Of a stretch of 56,569 nt of DNA, positions 42,647 through 50,348 are shown in pieces (the first letter of the stretch is position 1; each line of letters opens with the position of its first letter). The notes beneath the pieces are model-generated. The model made no database searches, was not told the origin of the DNA, and worked only from the letters and a program-made list of their open reading frames with translations. Both the position numbers and the translations under genes were made by a program. This DNA is from Acidimicrobiia bacterium (lineage in GTDB: Bacteria > Actinomycetota > Acidimicrobiia > Spongiisociales > ZC4RG35), in assembly GCA_013812505.1 (NCBI GenBank), contig JACCTH010000053.1:1-56569 (forward strand), in the 5' to 3' direction.

Positions 42647-43195
42647 TCATTCGGGTTCCTCTATGACTAGTCCCCAGCCGGGGTATCGCTCATCGAGTAA
42701 TCGTCGCAACCGAATTCTCGCCCGATACAAAAGCGTTCGAACAGCCACCGGCGGCATTTCCAGCACCGAGGCTATTTCTGCGGGGGATAGGCCCTGGTAG
42801 GCGGTGAGCTTCAAGACTTCCTGGTAGCGAGGTGGGAGTTCGTCGATAATCTCGATGACCTCGGCGAGGAGACGGCGTCCCTCTACGTCCCGGTGGGCGG
42901 TCTCGGGCAAGATGTCGTTGGTGTGGCCAGCCAATTTCTCATTCAGTTTTTGCTGGCGCCGTTGCCTGCGACGTTGGTTGGCGAGCATTCGGTGCGCCAC
43001 TCCGTACAACCACGCCAATGGGTTCTCGGCGTCGATCAAGTCGTCGAGTCGCCTCCAAGCCACTAAGAAGGTCTCGGCCACCACCTCTTGCGCGTCCTCG
43101 GAATTGGCAGTGCGCTGAAGTGCATATGCCAACAGCCTTCTGTAGCTGCCACGATAGAGCTCTTCGAATACCTGCCTAGCCTCGGATTCCTCCAA
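42647..43195 (-). CDS. ECF-type RNA polymerase sigma factor
   Basis: A 182-residue sigma-70-family ECF factor. Region 2 (residues about 10-80) has YRRLLAYALQRTANSEDAQE and FLVAWRRLDDLIDAENPLAW; region 4 (about 115-165) reads LPPRYQEVLKLTAYQGLSPA and VRTLLYRARIRLRRLL. Start TTG at 43195 is weakly supported. It probably directs transcription of the downstream anti-sigma/I36/ABC genes and of itself. Direct repeats with an ACGTTT core precede it. Confidence 0.88.
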   Translation of the reverse strand: MEESEARQVFEELYRGSYRRLLAYALQRTANSEDAQEVVAETFLVAWRRLDDLIDAENPLAWLYGVAHRMLANQRRRQRRQQKLNEKLAGHTNDILPETAHRDVEGRRLLAEVIEIIDELPPRYQEVLKLTAYQGLSPAEIASVLEMPPVAVRTLLYRARIRLRRLLDERYPGWGLVIEEPE

Positions 43196-43255
43196 TGGAA
43201 AGCCGACCTAGGTCACTGGACGGCTAGACGGAAAACGTACCGGGAAACGTTCGAT

Positions 43256-43795
43256 CTACGTTTGGTAGACGGAGGAAACCCGGTTGTTCCAGCCTGACTG
43301 CATGGATGAGGCCTGATCCCAAGCTTGGGTAGCAGACGTGGGATACCAGCTTCCTCCCCCGCTTCCGTTCTCGGCGAAGTAAGAATCGCACGCCCCCACC
43401 TGGTATGAGGATGTGCGGTTGTCAAAGCCGTAGCTGGAAAGATTGATCCACAGGGAGCGATCCAAGATAACCAGCGCCGATCCTGTGTACCCCGTGCCGT
43501 CGTACAGTCGGAGGCCGGTTGAGCATTGAGCAAGAAGGGCGCTGGTTTCGGGCTGATCCGCCAGCATCTCAAGGCGAGCATCGAGCTCCTTTTCCGATCC
43601 GAAGCATTCGTAGATGTTCCCGACCTGATAGAGCAAACAGGCCTGAGTCCTGCCCGTCTCGGTCGGGCTCTCATGATGCGAAACGCGGTTGTCTGCTGAA
43701 GCAGGGTTACCGCCCGCAGGGGCGGGGAGAGACAACGTCCAGAGTGCGGTCGCAACGAGAGCGACCAGCAAAGAGCGTCTACTCAGACTGAACAT
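43256..43795 (-). CDS. secreted protein, diverged I36/crystallin-like
   Basis: A 179-residue exported protein; ATG 43795 follows GGAGGTGC. Signal: RSLLVALVATALWTLSLPAPA. The mature part has a short Cys-containing segment (ACLLYQVGNIYECFGSEKEL), then CSTGLRLYDGTGYTGSALVI and FDNRTSSYQVGACDSYFAEN, reminiscent of the I36 inhibitor and crystallin motifs (LYDGTGYTG, N-x-x-S-S), ending WNNRVSSVYQT. Third such gene in the region, on its own transcript and divergent from an HTH gene. Confidence 0.7.
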   Translation of the reverse strand: MFSLSRRSLLVALVATALWTLSLPAPAGGNPASADNRVSHHESPTETGRTQACLLYQVGNIYECFGSEKELDARLEMLADQPETSALLAQCSTGLRLYDGTGYTGSALVILDRSLWINLSSYGFDNRTSSYQVGACDSYFAENGSGGGSWYPTSATQAWDQASSMQSGWNNRVSSVYQT

Positions 43796-43837
43796 TCGGC
43801 ACCTCCATTGGAACTCGACGGGCCTTACTCCGATCTG

Positions 43838-43853
43838 TGTCCGAAAGCGGACA
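43838..43853. promoter_or_regulatory. inverted repeat in divergent intergenic region
   Basis: TGTCCG (43838-43843), loop AAAG, CGGACA (43848-43853). It lies about 43 bases upstream of the secreted-protein start and upstream of the divergent HTH gene; it is a candidate binding site for the HTH product. Confidence 0.4.
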
Positions 43854-43964
43854 TCCGTCGCGAAGCTGCTCTGCAACGAACCCAGCGGTGTGGACACATC
43901 TATCAACGTCGTATCTGCGTCCGAGGAATCGGGAGGGCTCCCCGCGATCACAGAGGAAAGGGCA

Positions 43965-44240
43965 ATGAAATCGGTGCCTGCGCCGAAAGCACCAGATGGT
44001 TATACGTCGATTCAGATCGAGCAGAGCGAACTGGTGATGCTTCGAGCGCTTGTCACTGAGCCCACCAGAGGTGCTGTTGCCGTTCGACTTGAATGCTCGA
44101 CCCGACACCTTCGACGTCGACTCCAGGCTCTCCTCGTTCGCCTCGACGTTCCCACCACCCACGCCGCTGTCGCCATAGCTTCGCTTCAGGGCTGGCTAAG
44201 AGAGGAGGATGTAAACCCCTCCTATAGCTTGCCGGAGTGA
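43965..44240 (+). CDS. orphan LuxR-type HTH protein
   Basis: A 91-residue protein (ATG 43965 after GAGGAAAGG; a GTG at 43890 would add 25 residues). Residues about 25-85 form a LuxR-like DNA-binding domain: VMLRALVTEPTRGAVAVRLE, CSTRHLRRRLQALLVRLDV, THAAVAIASLQGWL. There is no receiver or sensor domain, so it is a single-domain regulator. Divergent from the third I36-like secreted protein, which it may regulate. Its TGA overlaps the next GTG. Confidence 0.75.
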   Translation: MKSVPAPKAPDGYTSIQIEQSELVMLRALVTEPTRGAVAVRLECSTRHLRRRLQALLVRLDVPTTHAAVAIASLQGWLREEDVNPSYSLPE

Positions 44241-44410
44241 GCAGCGAAGGCGCAAATGAGACGATTGAGGCCTGGCTTTTGCGTCTGCGTGGTGGGCAGT
44301 GCCCGCGATTGCTCAAGGCCAACTGCGACGAACTACGAGAGGCTGGATTCGCCGAGGTGTTCCTGTCGGGGAGAGATCTGCGCTGCGCCCCGCTGTCGTT
44401 AGATTCATAG
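44237..44410 (+). CDS. 57-residue ORF coupled to the LuxR-type gene
   Basis: GTG at 44237 shares bases with the preceding TGA (GTGA), and the frame runs 57 codons to TAG at 44408. The predicted product (MSSEGANETIEAWLLRLRGG..., with RLLKANCDELREAGFAEVFL) is helical with three cysteines. Overlap with the upstream stop argues for real translation. No family recognised. Confidence 0.5.
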   Translation: MSSEGANETIEAWLLRLRGGQCPRLLKANCDELREAGFAEVFLSGRDLRCAPLSLDS

Positions 44411-44847
44411 TGAGCCCACCTCTATGTACCACACCAACGAGATGGCCATGAAACAGGAGACGTCGTCGCCGACGCGGATGGGCGAGTCGGGAGCGCCATG
44501 ATCGCACGGATGCCCACGCGTGATCGCTGTCTTCGCATGGTCCATACGCCTGCATGCGGGCATCAGTTGCCCGTGGGTGTGTGACTTGACGTTCGCGCAA
44601 TAGTCGCCTTGGCAATCACCCCCAGCTGAGTCCGCAATAGCACAACGCATAACACGCGGGAGTCAACCACCGACAATCGGCTCCTACCTGTCCCCGAACC
44701 GGCAATACCGGACACATAGGGAACCACTCTGAGTGGCCCGCCTCCTGTTTCTGATGGCGTTGCTTGTAGCGCTCCGTCGCCGTGAGCTTTGGAAGCGGAG
44801 ACGATGCGCCATGCATGGGCTACCGGAGTTGGCCAGCCATTCTGGGT
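44411..44847. other. 437-base interval without a supported gene
   Basis: Short open frames on both strands do not look like proteins, and none has both a ribosome-binding site and family resemblance. Sequence character differs from flanking genes, in keeping with decayed or foreign DNA at the right edge of the accessory region. Confidence 0.35.
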
Positions 44848-45096
44848 TCATCTCGCAACTCGTCGGTCTTGGAGCTCTCGCCTGAGGTCGCGGACGATGT
44901 CGCACCCGGTGAGGATCTCGGCTTGGGCGGCATGCAGCCGCTGTCGGACGACTTCGAGCTCGTTGTCGTGCAGGTTGTCGACTTCGATGTCGAGTGTTTC
45001 GGCTTCGCTGGCGACGCGACTGGCCAGGTTGTGTTGCCAGTGTTCGAGCTGGATGTGGATCTGTTCTAGGTGTCTTTCTCGGCTCAGCTCGGTCAT
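44848..45096 (-). CDS. small helical protein (unknown)
   Basis: An 82-residue ORF, MTELSRERHLEQIHIQLEHW followed by VASEAETLDIEVDNLHDNEL and EVVRQRLHAAQAEILTGCDI. It is charged, Glu/Gln-rich and predicted to be a continuous helical hairpin or coiled coil. It looks like a real protein, not a shadow, but I do not recognise the family. It follows the truncated gene at 45110 on the same strand, 13 bases away. Confidence 0.5.
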   Translation of the reverse strand: MTELSRERHLEQIHIQLEHWQHNLASRVASEAETLDIEVDNLHDNELEVVRQRLHAAQAEILTGCDIVRDLRRELQDRRVAR

Positions 45097-45109
45097 TGGG
45101 TGCCTCGGT

Positions 45110-45336
45110 TCAGGGCGGAGGTGGCGGTCGATGGACAGGGACGGTTCTCGATGTCTCGGTCAGCCGGCTTGGCGTCGTCGTCTTCGGTTGTGTTTCGGGG
45201 TCGAGGAAGCCGGCGGCGTCGGGGCCTTGGTCAGCGTCGACGACGGCGAGCAGCTCAGCGAAGGTGGCGTCGAGGGCGGTTTGGTTGCCTTCGGCGATGG
45301 CGGCGCGCATGAGGATGCGGTAGTACGAAGTTGAAC
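45110..45336 (-). pseudogene. 5'-truncated minus-strand gene fragment
   Basis: In the minus frame, protein-like sequence begins abruptly near 45330 with SYYRILMRAAIAEGNQTALD, then FAELLAVVDADQGPDAAGFL, and ends in a Pro-rich tail. The upstream in-frame sequence loses protein character exactly where the plus-strand B3/4-type gene starts, so this is the 3' part of a gene whose 5' part is missing. An internal ATG (45310) might still be used. Family not recognised. Confidence 0.5.
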
Positions 45337-45902
45337 AGCAATCGGTCCTAGAGCGACTGCAGGCAACTCCTATCTCTGACCTGCCGTCGATCAGTGCGTG
45401 GCGACGAGCCTTTACGAAGTTCGGGGCGAAACCGACTCACCATCGAAGCGCGGTCGAGTCGTTGTTGCGGCGGCTGACTAAACAGGGGGCCATTCCTTCC
45501 ATCAACACACTGGTCGACGTCGGCAATCTGGTTTCGATTCGTTACAGGCTGCCAGTGGCTGTGGTTGACCTATCGGGGATCGCCGGTTTCATCACCGTTC
45601 GCGTGTCCGACGGTACAGAGTCGTTCACCGACCTTGGTTCCGAGGGATCTGTCAACCCGGAGCCGGGCGAGGTGGTCTTTGTCGATAGAGAGAAGGTTGC
45701 CAGCTCGCGCCGATGGTGCTGGAGGCAGAGTCAACAGAGCGCGACCACGGCGTCGACCACCGAAGCGATGTTCGTCATCGAAGGCCACCATGCGGAGGCC
45801 GCCTCTGACATCGCAGCTGCAATTGCTGATCTGGCGAGGCTGCTCGGCAAATACCAGCCCCAGGCGCATACTGCCACCTATTTCCTCGATGGCGCGGCGT
45901 AA
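45324..45902 (+). pseudogene. 5'-truncated B3/4 domain (PheT-like tRNA-binding) protein
   Basis: After an in-frame TAG at 45321 the frame reads LQATPISDLPSISAWRRAFT, KFGAKPTHHRSAVESLLRRL, GAIPSINTLVDVGNLVSIRY and CWRQSQQSATTASTTEAMFV, the B3/4 domain known from phenylalanyl-tRNA synthetase beta and stand-alone editing-like proteins. The family's N-terminal 50 or so residues are missing and there is no start codon until TTG 45462, so the gene is truncated. Its stop overlaps the next gene's start by 14 bases. Confidence 0.7.
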
Positions 45903-46467
45903 CCGGGTCGATCCGTGGGGGGATCTGCACGCCAACTCCGCTCGGGGCTTGTTCACGGGCAATCGAGGTTGTCTGGTCGACGAACGGGGAGAGGTTGTGC
46001 GGCATCACGTTGGCAACCTCTGGATCACTTGCTTGCTCGAGTACCGGGGCTGGAGACACCCCCTGACCGCACCCCGGCGCTGGACGCCGCTCTTCTTTCT
46101 CGATGATGCGGTCGCCTTGGCGGCGGGGCATCGGCCGTGTGGTCAATGCCGACGCGACGACTACCTGTCTTATCAGGCCGCCCTCGGCCGGCCATCGGCG
46201 CCGGAGATGAACCGTCGTTTAGCCGCCGAGCGTGGACGCATCTGCTCGGCTGCGATCGAGGGCTTGCCAAGCGGAACCGTGATCCAGCAAGGAACGGGAG
46301 TTGCCGCCATAGTCCTCGACGATCGATTGCTGGCATTTTCGTTTGGGGGATGGACCGATCCGGTTCCGCGTCCTGTGCATGGCGAGGTCACGGTGCTAAC
46401 CCCGCCGACGTCAGTCGTGGCTTTGCTTAATGGGTTCCGGCCCGTCTTGCACCCCACGGCTGGGTGA
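45889..46467 (+). CDS. conserved actinobacterial protein with CxxC motif
   Basis: A 192-residue protein (ATG 45889): MARRNRVDPWGDLHANSARG, LFTGNRGCLVDERGEVVRHH, TPLFFLDDAVALAAGHRPCG, CRRDDYLSYQAALGRPSAPE. The HRPCGQCRRDDY segment resembles the metal-binding part of Ada-like proteins; from memory, orthologues are common in actinobacteria and uncharacterised. The C-terminal half is beta-rich (VTVLTPPTSVVALLNGF). Function unknown. Confidence 0.72.
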   Translation: MARRNRVDPWGDLHANSARGLFTGNRGCLVDERGEVVRHHVGNLWITCLLEYRGWRHPLTAPRRWTPLFFLDDAVALAAGHRPCGQCRRDDYLSYQAALGRPSAPEMNRRLAAERGRICSAAIEGLPSGTVIQQGTGVAAIVLDDRLLAFSFGGWTDPVPRPVHGEVTVLTPPTSVVALLNGFRPVLHPTAG

Positions 46468-46522
46468 TTCGGGTCAATCGGCCATGCCCGCGAGCCGGAC
46501 CGGCGTAGCTTGAAGCTCCGCC

Positions 46523-47311
46523 ATGAATGTCGGACGAAAGCCCTGGCCGTTGACGCTTGCCATTGTCCTCCTTGCTTGCGGGGGTGTCGCTCAACAGCCG
46601 CAACCAATCACGTCGTCGACTCTCAGAGTGGAAGCTCCCGAGGTCACGATCGCAGAGCCGCTCGATGGCCTCGTGGAAGTGGCCTCGATCACCGACGGCG
46701 ACGCTTTCCGAGTGTTGTCGGCGGATGGTGCCAACGAGCCGGTCCGGATGATCGGCATCGACGCGCCGGATCAAGGCGATCCGATGTGGGCGGAGGCGAG
46801 CACGCTGCTCGGCTCGCTGATCGGTGAGCGAACGGTCCTTCTAGTCCGCGACCAGTCCGATCGCGATCGCTTCGGACGTCTGCTCCGTTATGTCTATGTC
46901 GGCGACGTTTTCGTGAATGAGGTGATGGTCGAGAGCGGCTTGGCAGTTGCGCGGAGGTACGAACCGGACACCACTCAAGCCGAAGTGCTCGCCGATGCGC
47001 AGAGGCGGGCCGAAGTCGCTCCCACCTCATCGACGACAACGTCATCGACGACAACGTCAATCGTCACCACAACTACGACTCCGCCAACCACGGCTCCGCC
47101 AACCACCACGGCAGCCCCGGTGACGACGGCTCCGGCAGTCAGTTGCCACAGCTCGTACTCGAATGTGTGCCTAGCCGTGGGGGTCGGCGACTACGACTGC
47201 GCGGGCGGATCAGGAAATGGGCCCAACTACGTGCAGGGCCCTGTCTATGTGGTCGGCTACGACGAGTTCGATCTCGATCGCGAGGGCGACGGCGTCGGTT
47301 GCGAAAGCTAA
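46523..47311 (+). CDS. secreted thermonuclease-like protein with excalibur motif
   Basis: A 262-residue lipoprotein or secreted protein: signal with lipobox-like LLACGG near residue 19, then a staphylococcal-nuclease fold (VASITDGDAFRVLS, PVRMIGIDAPDQGD, DRFGRLLRYVYVGDVFVNEV, ESGLAVARRYEPD) with the catalytic Arg/Asp/Glu positions, a Thr/Pro-rich linker (about 170-205) and a C-terminal excalibur calcium-binding motif (DEFDLDREGDGVGCE). It would degrade extracellular nucleic acids using calcium. Confidence 0.88.
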   Translation: MNVGRKPWPLTLAIVLLACGGVAQQPQPITSSTLRVEAPEVTIAEPLDGLVEVASITDGDAFRVLSADGANEPVRMIGIDAPDQGDPMWAEASTLLGSLIGERTVLLVRDQSDRDRFGRLLRYVYVGDVFVNEVMVESGLAVARRYEPDTTQAEVLADAQRRAEVAPTSSTTTSSTTTSIVTTTTTPPTTAPPTTTAAPVTTAPAVSCHSSYSNVCLAVGVGDYDCAGGSGNGPNYVQGPVYVVGYDEFDLDREGDGVGCES

Positions 47312-47964
47312 CGCCCCTGGACGAAGCGGTGGAAACTGTGGTGCACGGGCAATCTGCCAAATTGGGCGAGCGCGTCCAGATGCTCGGAGTTCGGATATCC
47401 CGAGTGTCGTTCGAAGCCAAAACCGGGATACCTTTCCGCGTACCCAGACATGACCTCGGCGATCGCCACCATCGCGACTATCGACGCGGCGGCAATGGAA
47501 AGGGCGGGCGTGCCACCCACGACCTTCGGAACCTGGACGACATCGAAGCCGGCGGCGTCGATCGATACCCCGCCGTCGAGCAGCACGACCTCAGGAGCAT
47601 GGGGCAACCCGGCCAAGGCGCGGTTGCTGGCGATGGTGGTCGCTCGATTCTGATCCCGGATCTTCTCCAGCTCGGCGACCTCGACGATGCCTACGGCGAC
47701 GTCGGGGCTGGCGATTTGCCTGATGAGGTGGCCCAAGCGTGCGTGCTTGTACCGCTTGGTGTGGTTGCTGTCCCGGACTTCGCCCAGCTGCTCGAGTAAG
47801 ACTTCAAAACCTTGGTCGAGTGGGAGCACAACGGCGCCTGCGATCACCGGCCCCGCTATGGCTCCGACCCCAACCTCGTCGACGCCCGCGATCCATCGTT
47901 GTCCTGCCTCAAATAGGCGTCGCTCGATCTCGAGCGTCGGAGGAACGCGGGGGACGTTGGGCAT
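47308..47964 (-). CDS. rnhB: RNase HII-like protein with altered active-site motifs
   Basis: A 218-residue protein of RNase HII length and fold: IAGVDEVGVGAIAGPVIAGA (Asp29, Glu30), VVLLDGG (Asp130), SIAAASIVAMVAIAEVM, and RYPGFGFERHSGYPNSEHLD. Compared with active enzymes, the GRG of DEVGRG is GVG (Val33), DSK is DSN, and the AKVxRD segment is AMVAIA, so the fourth catalytic aspartate is Ala169. RNase HII removes ribonucleotides from DNA; activity here is doubtful. Convergent with the nuclease gene, overlapping by four bases. Confidence 0.8.
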   Translation of the reverse strand: MPNVPRVPPTLEIERRLFEAGQRWIAGVDEVGVGAIAGPVIAGAVVLPLDQGFEVLLEQLGEVRDSNHTKRYKHARLGHLIRQIASPDVAVGIVEVAELEKIRDQNRATTIASNRALAGLPHAPEVVLLDGGVSIDAAGFDVVQVPKVVGGTPALSIAAASIVAMVAIAEVMSGYAERYPGFGFERHSGYPNSEHLDALAQFGRLPVHHSFHRFVQGR

Positions 47965-47977
47965 TTACTCTCAGGGT

Positions 47978-49582
47978 ATGAAGGACTTGACCGAGTACCG
48001 ACAGATCAGAGACGAGTTCGAGCTCGACGTTCCGGAGCGCTTCAACTACAGCCTCGACGTTCTCGCCCGGCAGGCACGCGAACGTCCCGAGGCGTTAGCC
48101 CTGCTCGCGGTCGACAACGAGGGGAACATGACCGGCCGTTACACGTTTGCTGACATGGCGACACGGGCCCACCAAGCCGCCAACCTGCTTGCCGGTCTCG
48201 GTGTTGAAAAAGGTGACCGGGTGTTTGTGCAGCTCCCCCGAGTCGTCGAGTGGTACGACGTGATGCTCGGCTGTTTCGAGATCGGAGCCGTGCCCATGCC
48301 GGGCACCACGCTCCTTACCTCTCGGGACATCGCCTACCGGCTCGAAGCGGCGGAGGCGAAGGTGGCAATCACCGACAACGATGGCGCGGGCCGCATCGAT
48401 GCGATCGATGGAAACGCTCTCACGCTCCAACTCGTCGTTGGAGCGGATCGACCCGGCTGGACCGTGTGGGATACCTCGTCACAGTCCTACGACCCGGCCA
48501 CGAGTGATCCGACCGCCGCTTCCGATCCGTTCCTTCTCTATTTCACCTCGGGGACCACCGCCCATCCCAAGATGGTGTTGCACACTCATGCCTCTTATGG
48601 TCTTGGCCACATCCTCACCGCCCGCTTCTGGATGGATCTCGGACCTGACGATCTCCACTGGACCGTATCCGACACGGGCTGGGCCAAGGCCGCCTGGGGT
48701 GTGTTCGGGCAGTGGCAGATTGGAGCCGCGGTCTTTCAATGGAACGGTTCCGGCAAGCCCGACCTCGACCTGATTCTGCGGATGATCGGCCAACACGGCA
48801 TCACCACCTTCTGTGCGCCGCCCACGCTTTACCGTGCTTTCGTCCAGCTCGATCTCGACTCGTACGACTGGTCGACCCTGCGTCACTGCATGTCGGCGGG
48901 TGAGCCTCTGAACCCGGAGGTGATCGAGACTTGGAAGAAGCACACCGGGCTCTACCCCTTTGACGGCTATGGGCAGACCGAAACCGTCAATCTGGTCGCC
49001 AACTTCCCGGGTCTCGTGGTCAAGCCCGGTTCGATGGGTCTCGCGGTTCCAGGTTTTGACATCGAGATCGTGGATGACGACGGCGAGATCGTCGACCGAG
49101 GAGCGGAGGGTCACATCGCGGTGCGCACCGAACCGCGCCCCGTCGGTCTCTTCACCGAATATTGGAAGGACCCCCAACGCAACGCCGAGGTGTTTCGCAA
49201 CGGCTGGTACTACACCGGCGACCGGGCGACGATGGACGCCGACGGCTACATCTGGTTTGTCGGTCGCGACGACGATGTCATCATCTCGGCGGCGTATCGC
49301 ATCGGCCCGTTCGAGGTCGAGTCCGCGTTGATCGAGCACCCGGCCGTGGCCGAGGCGGCCGTGGTGGGCAAACCGGATCCTGAAAGGGGCCAGATCGTCA
49401 AGGCGTTCGTCATCTTGGCCAGCGGGTATGAAGGTTCAGACGAGCTGGCTCGCGAGATCCAGGACCACGTCAAACAGACGACCGCTCCCTACAAGTACCC
49501 GCGCGAGATCGAATTCGTCGAGGAACTCCCCAAGACCGTCTCCGGCAAAATCCGCCGGGTCGAGCTCCGCACCAGGGCATAA
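47978..49582 (+). CDS. acyl-CoA synthetase (AMP-forming, medium-chain type)
   Basis: A 534-residue adenylate-forming ligase starting at ATG 47978, 13 bases from the divergent RNase HII-like gene. P-loop LLYFTSGTTAHPKMVLHT, substrate region WTVSDTGWAKAAWGVFGQWQ, PFDGYGQTETVNLV, YYTGDRATMDADGYIWFVGR, and the C-terminal catalytic lysine in ELPKTVSGKIRRVEL. These features fit the benzoate/medium-chain acyl-CoA synthetase branch. It activates carboxylic acids to CoA thioesters; precise substrate unknown. Confidence 0.93.
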   Translation: MKDLTEYRQIRDEFELDVPERFNYSLDVLARQARERPEALALLAVDNEGNMTGRYTFADMATRAHQAANLLAGLGVEKGDRVFVQLPRVVEWYDVMLGCFEIGAVPMPGTTLLTSRDIAYRLEAAEAKVAITDNDGAGRIDAIDGNALTLQLVVGADRPGWTVWDTSSQSYDPATSDPTAASDPFLLYFTSGTTAHPKMVLHTHASYGLGHILTARFWMDLGPDDLHWTVSDTGWAKAAWGVFGQWQIGAAVFQWNGSGKPDLDLILRMIGQHGITTFCAPPTLYRAFVQLDLDSYDWSTLRHCMSAGEPLNPEVIETWKKHTGLYPFDGYGQTETVNLVANFPGLVVKPGSMGLAVPGFDIEIVDDDGEIVDRGAEGHIAVRTEPRPVGLFTEYWKDPQRNAEVFRNGWYYTGDRATMDADGYIWFVGRDDDVIISAAYRIGPFEVESALIEHPAVAEAAVVGKPDPERGQIVKAFVILASGYEGSDELAREIQDHVKQTTAPYKYPREIEFVEELPKTVSGKIRRVELRTRA

Positions 49583-49595
49583 ATCTGCGAACCCA

Positions 49596-49630
49596 GGGCT
49601 CGTATCCGTGCTGGACACGGATACGAGCCC
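49596..49630 (+). terminator. perfect 15-bp hairpin after the acyl-CoA synthetase gene
   Basis: GGGCTCGTATCCGTG (49596-49610), loop CTGGA, CACGGATACGAGCCC (49616-49630), 13 bases after the TAA. No T-run follows, as at 28082. It also overlaps a possible GTG start (49608) of the next ORF, making the later GTG (49650) the better start. Confidence 0.7.
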
Positions 49631-49649
49631 ACAGAACCAGAATTGGGGC

Positions 49650-50317
49650 GTGACCGGCCCCATCGAGATTTACCTGGAAGTGGGGGAGAAGCGGGTATTC
49701 GCCGGCGCCGTGGACTGGCCCGGTTGGAGCCGCGGGGGAAAGACCGCTGACGATGCTTCGGTCGCTTTGTTCGAAGCAGCGCCGCGTTATGCCGCGGCTC
49801 TCAAACCAGCGAGAGCCGGGTTTAGCGGGCCAAAGTCAGTCGATGACTTTGCAGTGGTGGCGCGGCTCAAGGGGGACGCCAGCACGGAGTTCGGGATACC
49901 GGGCCAGCCCGCGCCCGGCGACGACCAGGATCTCGACTCCGGAGAGCTCAAGCGGTGGGTGAAGTTGTTGCGGGCGGCTTGGGCTGCTTGGGACAATGCG
50001 GCAGACGCCGCCGAAGGAATCACCCTGGCGGTCGGCCCTCGCGGCGGCGGCCGCACTCTCGTCAAAATGACGACTCACGTCTTCGAAGCCGAGCTCGCCT
50101 ATCTCCGTCAGCTGGGTTCGAAACCAACACAAGGTGAGGACATGACAGTTCTACGCGAGGTGGCACTCGAAGCGCTTCAGGCAAGAGCGAAGAACGAGTC
50201 GCCACCCAATCCGAACCAGGTGAAAAGCTATGGTCGCCCCGCTATTACGTTCGCCGGTCCGCCTGGCATACGCTCGATCATGCATGGGAGCTCGAAGACC
50301 GCTCACGGCCCACGTGA
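49650..50317 (+). pseudogene. DinB-like conserved gene with a frameshift near its 3' end
   Basis: Frame 1 from GTG 49650 gives TGPIEIYLEVGEKRVFAGAV, DWPGWSRGGKTADDASVALF, GPRGGGRTLVKMTTHVFEAE, LREVALEALQARAKNE. The characteristic C-terminus appears in another frame, GEKLWSPRYYVRRSAWHTLD then HAWELEDRSRPT, ending at TGA 50315. The two must be joined by a shift near 50190-50225. In the database families known to me these pieces belong to one ~220-residue protein. Mutation or base-call error cannot be told apart here. Frame 1 runs on openly into deoC. Confidence 0.65.
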
Positions 50318-50348
50318 CCAGCGGGCCTCGGTAGCTACCCTCTCCCAG

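Noticed and set aside
35795..45902. Integrative element with integrase and att sites
   Set aside because: The excisionase-type HTH suggests one, but no integrase, transposase, tRNA target or flanking direct repeats could be found.
47687..47977. In-frame 97-codon extension of the acyl-CoA synthetase
   Set aside because: Antisense to the RNase HII-like gene; the natural N-terminus begins at ATG 47978.
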